From positions 1 to 23,366 of IMG/VR virus record IMGVR_UViG_3300032323_002420: a DNA stretch of 23,366 nucleotides, one strand, 5' to 3'. Each line of letters begins with the position of its first letter. The stretch's first letter is position 1. Positions 18,501 through 23,366 of the stretch are shown here, one piece after another. Both the position numbers and the translations under genes were made by a program. Origin of the DNA: a virus. The notes below the pieces were generated by a model. It had not been told where the DNA came from. It did no database searches and was given only the letters and a program-made list of their open reading frames with translations.

Positions 18501-18918
18501 TCTTTAAGAAATATGTGTTTCCACTTGTAAGACCAGTTAAAGGTGTGGAATTTGTATAATATTTTACTGCTTGATTTGATGCAGTAGAAGAGTCAATATT
18601 TAAAATATTATTATATACAATAGGAGTATTAAATTTAACTGGACCTGAAACTGCTCCTGTTAAATCAACATTAAGCCCTCCAGATGTCAAAGAAAAACTA
18701 AATCTATTAGCAGCTGATTTCTTTATATAGTAAAGAGAGTTATTTGTAAGGCCAGTTATACTTCCAATACCAGTTGTATAAAGCCAAGTAGTGTTGTCTA
18801 GCAGTGCTGCTGGAGGGTTATTATCTTTAAAGTAGACATAGTTTTCTGTTGTATTAACATTTACTTTTTTAAAAGTATGTGTTCCAGTTGCGCCAGCGGC
18901 TAAAATATCAATCGCCAT
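12580..18918 (-). CDS. 2112-residue tail structural protein with glycine-rich adhesin and repeat domains
   Basis: This very long virion protein has several regions. Residues about 1-190 are beta-rich. About 205-452 form a glycine-rich domain (repeats of GGGGGYSGGGG type) like phage adhesins. About 480-1250 hold tandem modules of roughly 75-80 residues with the pattern HG-x3-G, L-x-NG-x-x-YYV and GTGT. About 1295-1750 contain segments I associate with T4-like cyanophage structural proteins (RQTRKYFRYQSGKGLQ, IDYSWYGAGKIRYGFK, YLRSGNMPARYE). A C-terminal beta region (RMQLRLSEVGV, LLNPRL) closes the protein. It is probably a baseplate- or tail-tip-associated fibre. Its start lies just after the stop of the 853-aa gene. 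Domain borders are approximate; exact virion location is unknown. Confidence 0.85.
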   Translation of the reverse strand: MAIDILAAGATGTHTFKKVNVNTTENYVYFKDNNPPAALLDNTTWLYTTGIGSITGLTNNSLYYIKKSAANRFSFSLTSGGLNVDLTGAVSGPVKFNTPIVYNNILNIDSSTASNQAVKYYTNSTPLTGLTSGNTYFLKNVSASGFAGSQALYEVASNTHTFTTCGQTGRVGPTQAQMRSAYVTTWDETYLSQGAFQGYQDWTVPVSGIYEFTAAGASGNNGSGAGSVGRGAIVKGRVALTKGEIITIAVGQQGAASATNPPWGGSGGGTFVVRKNGNEPLFVAGGGAGEPNVGAGRDGVLTQLGGRSTNNQVAGGLAGFGGLSVGGYSGGGGGFNSRGQNGQDLGGGSFLDGLTMGTNTRAGGYGGFGGGGQSDGTIIGQSGGGGGYSGGGGARSTSANHSGGGGGSFIVATATNVGTSTGLFDGQNTFNGAAITNLASYNTGEGSVVMTIVSTFTTGNEVYPTAADSEAGTNKISIAAAGSSYHSFVPVNFDIQNDTIHSATAHGLVSGEAVILGFNQETPAGLTNGTTYYIDKVNNFTYRLSTTPSPTFTTINLTTPSGRETATSSTISRVVVNTIEDTLTISSHGFQVDQPLIYSTGGGTPIVPLVNGSTYYVQEVIDANRIRLKLALNSLSYINFTSSGTGTAHSFIFATVNIAEDSLYIANHGLVDGQTVRYSNNGGTTIPGLTNNSTYYIKKVDNSIVKLATTTALTTFANITGAGTGTQQLLITALDYATETITLPSHGFLQGELVLYDAKGQTVVNGLTTATPYYIIFVDGDNIKLATTPENAASGTAVNITDTPAGVGRHSLQSLSKTPDGIYNITSLPNGAPNTFTVTARGQVPEIQKIFNPRSSIDIIQNAFYVPSHGFITGTKVLYDKGAAATVISGLTDLTNYYVVAINKDYLRLASSAANAATGVVITVADFGTGVGHKFTSTQINGNVTGAGSVTIGSGSVLVTGVGTQFTKILKVGDRFRLFPPNITKTHGALTFAAADVNTSTNLIGKVHTFPTGQAVVFSAGGGTAPAPLVEGTTYFVRAASSSSISLHPTVADAIANTNIIDITTAGTGSAFTINANTINLDITFAASDINTSTEVITKAHNFSTGCQVIFNNGGGTSPTGLTNNDSYFVRRTGATTLTLHPTEADAIAGSNTVDISAAGTGTAFRLYSDNTNFSAVNVDTTTNRITRSHNFVTGDTVKFAANGGVAPSPLVDGYYYFVRKINDTQISLHGSAADATSNTSPADLSTAGTGSLFTLISTTPVGPIIRRIAAIGSDTQISVDRPYGAAYTAASYSYPTFIYVRPEGYSLHRPFDGGVEMSVGSGTSWGSIVRQTRKYFRYQSGKGLQTSCGINFKPSIDLESMIKFSDSVITCKTRRPHGLINDLFIVISEAKDSNGVTSTVYNGTFQVTVVDLTTFRISKSGGIPENRAYGFPQFYVREWRGGAVRTGMYDFQNGMFFEFDGQKIYAVRRSSTQQLGGTASALQGNEVIFGTGTSFQAQLDVGDFIVMRGQSYRVTQIDSETRMSVRPEYKGSSGPEKEFNPATVVNTSTDTFTIIGHGLTNLLPVVYNSIDGEPIGGLVNGRTYYINLINGNTFKLKAAPDDAGDVNLSSVGTTTVHSLTPAKSGIIVTKTVDTKTPQEDWSVDPCDGTGVTGYNLDLSRIQMAYIDYSWYGAGKIRYGFKTTDGQVQYVHEYVHNNNLYESYLRSGNMPARYEVVTYDNPTYIPSLFHWGTSVMMDGRFDDDNAYLFTQNSQTLDIRGTTAKSFASTGINLTNDLMTVQTHGFRSGDILQFESIGSNGLRGANTQNPPTRVVGSNTLANLTNGARYRAFVNSANLIHLTPLTATISTGASFARTSNVMTVTTVAPHNLTTGMYVGVYGVANTVLNGNQPATSPTGVANGAFTVTVTGTNTFTYPSVGTNQTILVESGSILAEVIDFTGQGNTQFTYFLYPDGSLNNTSGPNYQPLISLRLSPSVSEGLTGKLGDRDVINRMQLRLSEVGVSSDQLVDVKVLLNPRLNNLNFVGVDSPSLTQVVEHTAADTVSGGVQIYNFRGAIGTTVANVSSLFEMSNSILGGDSIFPDGPDIITIAVARLSGNSTLTSAKLSWSEAQA
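15150..17480 (-). repeat. Tandem ~75-80-residue beta-module array
   Basis: Within the 2112-aa protein about eight consecutive modules share one pattern: a start like VNTSTDTIT, then SHGF-x-TG, V-x-F/Y-x-GGG, PLVNG-x-x-YYV, a short I-x-LH/LA strand and a TGTA-F end. Another one or two diverged copies lie near 14040-14290 and 13370-13600, and related units occur in the 853-aa protein. Three modules (about 15150-15950) are closer to one another than to the rest (HPT-x-ADA, DI-x-TAGTG), suggesting recent local duplication. Confidence 0.75.
17560..18300 (-). repeat. Glycine-rich low-complexity domain in the 2112-aa protein
   Basis: The segment encodes long Gly-rich runs with repeated GGGGG and GGYGG units between GIYEFTAAGASG and GEGSVVMTIVS. 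These borders match the glycine-rich domain seen in tail-fibre adhesins. On the plus strand it appears as repeated CCACCACCA. In phage adhesins such stretches can pack as polyglycine II helices. Confidence 0.75.
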
Positions 18919-18921
18919 TTA

Positions 18922-21483
18922 TTATGCCCTCCATCTTAGAATAACGATGCCAGATCCACCAGCACCACCAGGGTTTCCAGCGTTATAGTGAGCACCGCCA
19001 CCACCACCACCACCAGTGTTAGCACCAGCGTTACCGCCTGGAGTTTGAGCCCAAGTACTAGTACCGCCGCCGCCACCAGGAGATCCATTATTAAAACCTG
19101 AGCCACCAGATGTTGAACCAACAGCACCGCCGCCGCCTCCACCTGCACCACCATCTCCGCCTCTTGCAGAGTATCCTGACCCGCCGCCACCGCCAGCCCA
19201 GAAGTAAGAAGTTCCAAGTAAAACACTTTGAAGACCGTTTCCACCTCTAGGGTTTCCACCGTCTGCTCTACCAACTTCAGAAGCTCCACCGCCACCAGCT
19301 GGATACCAATATCCTCCACCTACACCGCCAGCAAAACCTTGTCCCGGAGTTCCTTCACCCCAACGGCCTCCGCCATAACCAGAACCGCCTCGTGCTCCAC
19401 CTTCACCACCAGATGCTCCACCACCAGAACCACCGTTAGCAGCAGGGTTGTTTGACTGATCGTGGTTAGAAGCTGCACCTCCACCACCAATTGCTGTAAG
19501 AGTTCCAACTACAGGACCAGATAAAACAGAGTTTCCTCCGCTTCCGCCTCTTGCTTGTCCTTGTCCAGCTGCAGCACCGCCGCCGCCTCCGCCTACAGTA
19601 ATTGCGTATGTTCCACCTTGAGTGGTAAATGAACCTTGTAACAAACCACCTGCGCCGCCGCCGCCGCCCATATCAGAACCGCCGCCACCGCCACCTGCAA
19701 CAATTAAGTAGTCAACTACACCTTGTCCAGCAAATATAACTTGACCACCTGAACCAGCATTTACATATCTTAGAGTCTTGTAAGCTACACCACCAAAACT
19801 AACATCTTGAGCAGTTACCCCTAGACCACTTGCTGTTGCAGTTAAGTTTAGAGTAGCTCCTAAGTCAAAATTATGAATGTCATATACGGTTTCAACAAAG
19901 TAATGGTCTACTTCATCTGCACCTGAAACACATGTAAATCTCTGCCCTGCCCCAGCTGGAAATTCATACCTGACCATATCTTTTGCTGCAAAACCGTGGT
20001 TTTTAATATGAAAAATATTTCTATCTAAAGATACACCAATTGCACTAAATTTTTGAGTACCTGTTCCTCCAGATATTGATGTTACGGCAGCTCCGTTTGG
20101 AGTTGGTTTAACGGTAAAAGCATAGTTAATACCGCCTGTAGGAAATACTGTGTCAATAAAGTATGTTGCATTGTTTGTTAAACCAGTTGCAGCTGAGCCT
20201 GTAGTTGTATATCTCAGCATACTTCCAGTGTAGAAATCCAAGTTTGCTACACCTGAATCTGAAGCTACAGTAATCAAAGAACCACTGTAACTAACAACAG
20301 TTCCAGATCTATTTGTCAAAAGAATTGTATTTAAAGTTCTATCATTTGCACCATCAAATACTTGTGCAGCATCTTCAATAATTGTTACTGTATTTTCTGT
20401 TAAAGGGTTTACGTTATTTCCAGAAAAAGTACGAGCTTGATTTGCAAGCTGGAAGGTTCCAGACATAGATGAAACAATATCTATAACATCTCCATCAGGA
20501 GTGGCACTTACTTGAAAAGTAGATTGCCCTGCTGGGCTATTTAAGGCTGTAGTTGTTTTTAAAAATACAACGCCTCTAGGGTTATCAAAGAAGTATCCAG
20601 AAGATGCTGGAACTGTTAATCTGTAGTATAAAGGAGTTCCTAACGGTCTGCTAGCAAAAGTCTCTGCACCATGAGTAACGGTAATTGTGTCAGCTGAAGT
20701 ATTTACTGCTGAAATTGTGCTGGTAGATCCTCCAACAGTTGCGCTGTTTGACCAATCAATGTTAAAAGTTGAAAGGCTGTTAGATCCATCAAATGTTTGA
20801 GCTGTTGCAGAGTTTGATGAGTCAAAAGACTTAGCTGCAGTATTTGAAGCTTCAAACTCTTGAGAAATTGTAGAGTTAAGGTTTAGGAAGTAAAAAGGTG
20901 TATTAAGACCAAAACCGTGAGTTGAGTCTGTTTTTACTGTAAGAGTAGAAGTTGCTTCTCCATTTGTAGTGATACCTTCTGCGTCTGCAATACGAATTTG
21001 TGAGCCTTGGAAAAACTCGCCAGTAATGATAGATGTATAAAGATCTTCAATGGCGTTATTGCCTTGCTGAATATCTTTACAAAGATATGTAAAAGTAAAT
21101 GTATTCGGGATAGAGTTAATAATATAAGCACCGTCTGCGGTAACTGATTTTGTTCCAGTTACGTTAATAGGAATACCTACAGCTAGGCCATGATCTGTAG
21201 CGGTTACTACAGTAATTTCACGGGTACCTGTGTTTGTTGCAATAGATACAATACCTGGAATAGTAGTATCACCGCTCTTAGAAAAGAACGATGGAGTGTT
21301 GTTGATAAGCTCAACTGTTTCCCACTTGGTTGGCTGCAGACCGTATTCAAAGTCTGTATCAATGAGGTTTTCAGGCTGCGAGATACGGAGTTTAGTTACT
21401 GGATCTATAAACTCTTTTGGAAAACGAATTTCTCCGCCAGCACCACTGGAGCCACTACTGCTACCGCCTAAAAAGCCTGGCAT
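18922..21483 (-). CDS. 853-residue virion structural protein with C-terminal glycine-rich domain
   Basis: The N-terminus (GEIRFPKEFIDPVTKLRIS, then LIDTDFEYGLQPTKWET at about residues 40-56) is a pattern I associate with T4-like cyanophage structural proteins and marks a likely baseplate attachment domain. The middle (about 80-570) is beta-rich with diverged copies of the HG / L-x-N-x-x-Y-F module also found in the 2112-aa protein. From about 590 the chain enters a glycine-rich domain starting VDYLIVAGGGGGG and ending GGSGIVILRW, a classical closing motif. It is probably a tail-tip adhesin or baseplate-fibre connector. The ATG follows GAGAGGTG. It is separated from the collagen-like gene upstream by 81 nt, in which I see no convincing promoter. 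Confidence 0.85.
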   Translation of the reverse strand: MPGFLGGSSSGSSGAGGEIRFPKEFIDPVTKLRISQPENLIDTDFEYGLQPTKWETVELINNTPSFFSKSGDTTIPGIVSIATNTGTREITVVTATDHGLAVGIPINVTGTKSVTADGAYIINSIPNTFTFTYLCKDIQQGNNAIEDLYTSIITGEFFQGSQIRIADAEGITTNGEATSTLTVKTDSTHGFGLNTPFYFLNLNSTISQEFEASNTAAKSFDSSNSATAQTFDGSNSLSTFNIDWSNSATVGGSTSTISAVNTSADTITVTHGAETFASRPLGTPLYYRLTVPASSGYFFDNPRGVVFLKTTTALNSPAGQSTFQVSATPDGDVIDIVSSMSGTFQLANQARTFSGNNVNPLTENTVTIIEDAAQVFDGANDRTLNTILLTNRSGTVVSYSGSLITVASDSGVANLDFYTGSMLRYTTTGSAATGLTNNATYFIDTVFPTGGINYAFTVKPTPNGAAVTSISGGTGTQKFSAIGVSLDRNIFHIKNHGFAAKDMVRYEFPAGAGQRFTCVSGADEVDHYFVETVYDIHNFDLGATLNLTATASGLGVTAQDVSFGGVAYKTLRYVNAGSGGQVIFAGQGVVDYLIVAGGGGGGSDMGGGGGAGGLLQGSFTTQGGTYAITVGGGGGGAAAGQGQARGGSGGNSVLSGPVVGTLTAIGGGGAASNHDQSNNPAANGGSGGGASGGEGGARGGSGYGGGRWGEGTPGQGFAGGVGGGYWYPAGGGGASEVGRADGGNPRGGNGLQSVLLGTSYFWAGGGGGSGYSARGGDGGAGGGGGGAVGSTSGGSGFNNGSPGGGGGTSTWAQTPGGNAGANTGGGGGGGAHYNAGNPGGAGGSGIVILRWRA
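18945..19720 (-). repeat. Glycine-rich low-complexity domain in the 853-aa protein
   Basis: Glycine-rich sequence with GGGGGG blocks separated by short polar or hydrophobic turns (TYAITVGGGGGG, GGNSVLSG, YFWAGGGGGSGY). It resembles the domain in the 2112-aa neighbour in composition but not in exact order. Opposite-strand open frames over this region are artefacts of its base composition. Confidence 0.75.
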
Positions 21484-21564
21484 TAGTTAGCACCTCTCTT
21501 TAATTTCAAGATATTTGTCAATAGAATAACAGTTTTTACGCACACTGATTTTGGATTCATTTAA

Positions 21565-22215
21565 TTATACACCTAACCACCAAGACATAGATGTGGAAAA
21601 AGAGCCTTGCGGACCAGTAGGACCTGAAGGACCCGTTGCTCCACCTTGTGTTTCAATAAAAACACCATTGTTATAGACATAAGTCCTAGCATTGCTTGTA
21701 TTAAACCAAGCATCTCCATTTGTTGAAGTTTCAATGTCTGGTTGTGTAGCACTTGCAGTAAATTTTCCAACACCACCAGTAGGACCAGTTGGGCCTTGTA
21801 CTGTTGAAGTTGGGCCTGTAGGTCCTGTAAAACCAGTTAATCCTCTAGGACCTGTTGGTCCCTGAGGTCCAGTTACCGTTGACGCAGCTCCAGTTGGTCC
21901 CGTTGGTCCCGTTGGTCCTGGATCTCCAGTAAGTCCTTGTGGACCAGTAAGTCCTTGAATACCTGTAGGACCAGTTGGACCTTGAGGTCCTGCTACATCG
22001 GATACTGGACCTGTCGGACCAACGTTACCTGTCGGACCAGTAGCACCAGTAGGGCCTAAAGGTCCAGTTGGTCCTTGAATTCCTTGTGGTCCTGTAGGAC
22101 CTGTTGGTGTTACACGAAGTGCTTCCCAATAAACACCAGTCCAAACCCAGGACTGACCACCTACGGTAAATACTTCTCCAATAGCTGCTGGTGTTGGAAA
22201 ATTAATAGCTACCAT
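21565..22215 (-). CDS. Collagen-like structural protein
   Basis: This 216-residue protein starts with a short beta module ([22 protein letters not shown], then TGVYWEALR) of a kind common at the N-terminus of phage fibre proteins. It continues with a collagen tract (37-147, mostly G-P-T and G-x-Q/T triplets with GAASTVTG-like breaks). A non-collagen segment (150-190, [20 protein letters not shown]) follows, then a short second triplet stretch and a C-terminal SMSWWLGV. It is smaller than the other two collagen-like proteins and lacks their shared N-terminal module. The ATG follows GAGAGGACG. It is probably a minor tail fibre or spike component. Confidence 0.8.
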   Translation of the reverse strand: MVAINFPTPAAIGEVFTVGGQSWVWTGVYWEALRVTPTGPTGPQGIQGPTGPLGPTGATGPTGNVGPTGPVSDVAGPQGPTGPTGIQGLTGPQGLTGDPGPTGPTGPTGAASTVTGPQGPTGPRGLTGFTGPTGPTSTVQGPTGPTGGVGKFTASATQPDIETSTNGDAWFNTSNARTYVYNNGVFIETQGGATGPSGPTGPQGSFSTSMSWWLGV

Positions 22216-22261
22216 GTGATCCGTCCTCTCTTTCTTTGGTTTATATGTATTTTATCAGTGA

Positions 22262-22444
22262 TTAAATTTGTGGTTCTTCTACGCCAGAATTTTTCATGCC
22301 AACATAAGCTTGAGCCCAATTTGCTGCTGAAGAAGCTGACTCCCAAGGCCCGCTCTCATCAATAACATTATCTCCATAAAGAATCTGCACTAATGGCCCA
22401 TTTTCAGCAAAAGGACCACTTTCAATAAGTAGATATGAAAACAT
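22262..22444 (-). CDS. Hypothetical 60-residue protein
   Basis: This short frame has a good ribosome site (AAAGGA) and fills the gap between the propeller gene (14 nt away) and the collagen-like gene. It contains two ESGP motifs (IESGPF, DESGPW), then an Ala/Ser/Trp helix-like stretch (ESASSAANWAQAYVGM). No membrane segment or Cys is present. I recognise no family. Position, spacing and ribosome site make it a likely small structural or accessory gene of the operon. Confidence 0.6.
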   Translation of the reverse strand: MFSYLLIESGPFAENGPLVQILYGDNVIDESGPWESASSAANWAQAYVGMKNSGVEEPQI

Positions 22445-22458
22445 AATAGGTTCCTTTT

Positions 22459-23366
22459 CTATACCGAATAGGTAATTCTTCCAGCTGCACCTGCAGCTAG
22501 ACCATTGTTGTTGTCAATATATACACCGTTAATAGTTGATGTACCAAACCCGCTTGTTCTTTGGATCCAAGTAACTCCGTCAAAAGATGTAGCTAGCTTA
22601 CCGCTAGCTCCACCAGCAATGTATGTTCCATCTGGAGATATATCCACTGCTCTAACTGTTGAAGCTCCAAAACTACTTGTAGGAAATGCTTGAGTCCATG
22701 TAGTTCCGTTGTCTGAGAATGCAAATTTACCAGCTTCTCCGCATGCAAAGAATCTTCCACCAGATGTGGCTGTCACTGCAAAGATACTGCTTGTTGCAAA
22801 GCTAGAAGTTCTCTGAGTCCATGTAGTTCCGTTTGTTGAAGTGGCAAGTTTTCCGTCATAGCCTACTGCAACAATAATAGAGTTTGAAGCCCATAAACCA
22901 TTTATATATGTTGTACCAAATGATGAAGTCCTAAGTACCCAGCTAATCCCATCAACTGAAGTAGCAAGCTTTCCAGCACCACCTGCTGCAATCCATAAAG
23001 ATGCTGATGGTGAATATGTAACTGCAAGAATAGGAGTTGCGCCAAAACCAGATGAACGAGCTGTCCAATTTATTCCGTCTGTAGACGTTGAAATTTTTCC
23101 AGAGCTTCCTCCAGCAACGTATAAATTATTTCCATATGAAACACAGAAAATGCTGTTTTCATCAAAGTTACTTTCTCTTTGAACCCAGTTTTGGGTGTCA
23201 ATAGATGTAGCAATTTTTCCATTGTTTCCAACAGCAACGTATTGATCTAATGATTGATTATAATTAATTGCATTTATATTTGATAAAGCAAAGCTACTAT
23301 CTGGAACTGATGACCATGTTACGGGAGTAAAAGGAAAAGCTAAAGTAGCGTGCATAGCGTGAACGG
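22459..23366 (-). CDS. Seven-bladed beta-propeller-type protein (5' end at or beyond window edge)
   Basis: The protein is built of seven units of about 40 residues with the pattern W-x-x-R-x-SSF, then IN-x-V-x-Y, V-AGG, GKLATS-x-DG, resembling BNR/sialidase or tectonin-like propeller blades. The last unit ends in GRITYSV, which would complete the ring by pairing with the first unit (VTWSSVPDSSF). Such propellers in phage tails usually bind glycans or form a structural cap. The first Met (23355) gives 298 residues but no ribosome site is visible in the remaining 11 bases and the frame stays open to the edge, so the true start is probably outside. It appears to be the most upstream gene of the reverse structural operon in this window. 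Confidence 0.8.
   Translation of the reverse strand, partial: VHAMHATLAFPFTPVTWSSVPDSSFALSNINAINYNQSLDQYVAVGNNGKIATSIDTQNWVQRESNFDENSIFCVSYGNNLYVAGGSSGKISTSTDGINWTARSSGFGATPILAVTYSPSASLWIAAGGAGKLATSVDGISWVLRTSSFGTTYINGLWASNSIIVAVGYDGKLATSTNGTTWTQRTSSFATSSIFAVTATSGGRFFACGEAGKFAFSDNGTTWTQAFPTSSFGASTVRAVDISPDGTYIAGGASGKLATSFDGVTWIQRTSGFGTSTINGVYIDNNNGLAAGAAGRITYSV

Noticed and set aside
18936-19508. Reverse-strand Leu/Val-rich frames within the 853-aa gene
   Set aside because: They are frame-shifted readings of the Gly-rich codons (GGT/GGA read as GTG/TGG-like); hydrophobic but compositional artefacts, not membrane proteins.
22075-22365. Forward-strand 96-residue frame near the third collagen-like gene
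   Set aside because: Antisense to two reverse genes with good ribosome sites; Cys/Ser/Thr-rich shadow translation.

Overview
The window is a piece of a tailed-phage genome, probably from an uncultured aquatic phage that infects an actinobacterium. Two genes encode WhiB-like (Wbl) iron-sulfur proteins, a family confined to Actinobacteria and their phages. The long reverse-strand half encodes fibre and baseplate-type structural proteins: GPT-rich collagen-like fibres, glycine-rich adhesin domains, an Asn/Gly/Tyr-rich repeat module and a seven-unit beta-propeller. Several of these resemble structural proteins I know from T4-like cyanophages. The DNA is moderately AT-rich, genes are tightly packed with many 1-11 nt overlaps, and I see no tRNA, integrase, IS element or CRISPR array. 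Host and morphotype are inferences.

Layout. (1) Positions 1-3300, forward strand: a small basic protein with an Ala/Pro tail, a strong stem-loop, then a run of small genes: a GT-B-like glycosyltransferase, a KOW-like small protein, a 70-aa protein, a DUF6378-like protein, a Wbl protein, a four-Cys zinc-ribbon protein and an acidic protein. (2) 3300-3883, forward: a second Wbl protein with an added C-terminal zinc ribbon, apparently transcribed from its own leaderless promoter. (3) 3834-5467, reverse: a GT2 glycosyltransferase with a TPR-like tail followed by a SAM methyltransferase. (4) 5645-6642, forward: a two-gene unit, also with a leaderless-type promoter, encoding a DUF6065-like protein and a small membrane protein. 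(5) 6620-8843, reverse: a flavin-dependent tryptophan-halogenase-like enzyme preceded by a second, diverged copy of the DUF6065-like protein. (6) 8876-23366, reverse: a nearly gap-free structural operon. It contains a carbohydrate-binding-like tail protein, two collagen-like fibres that share an N-terminal module, two small proteins between them (one a 49-aa single-pass membrane protein), a 2112-aa repeat protein, an 853-aa glycine-rich structural protein, a third collagen-like protein, a 60-aa protein and a beta-propeller cut by the window edge.

How it may work together. The structural genes look like the receptor-contacting tip of a virion. The accessory block between them and the regulatory genes (halogenase, two DUF6065-like paralogues, small membrane protein, glycosyltransferase, methyltransferase) is the most unusual part. 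It has the chemistry needed to build or modify a halogenated and/or glycosylated compound, or to modify virion or host-surface components. The halogenase pair lies directly downstream of, and co-oriented with, the fibre operon. The forward DUF6065-like/membrane-protein pair is wedged between two reverse units with its own promoter. The two Wbl proteins are candidates for redirecting host sigma factor and could control the two leaderless promoters, which share a repeated TATAGT element.
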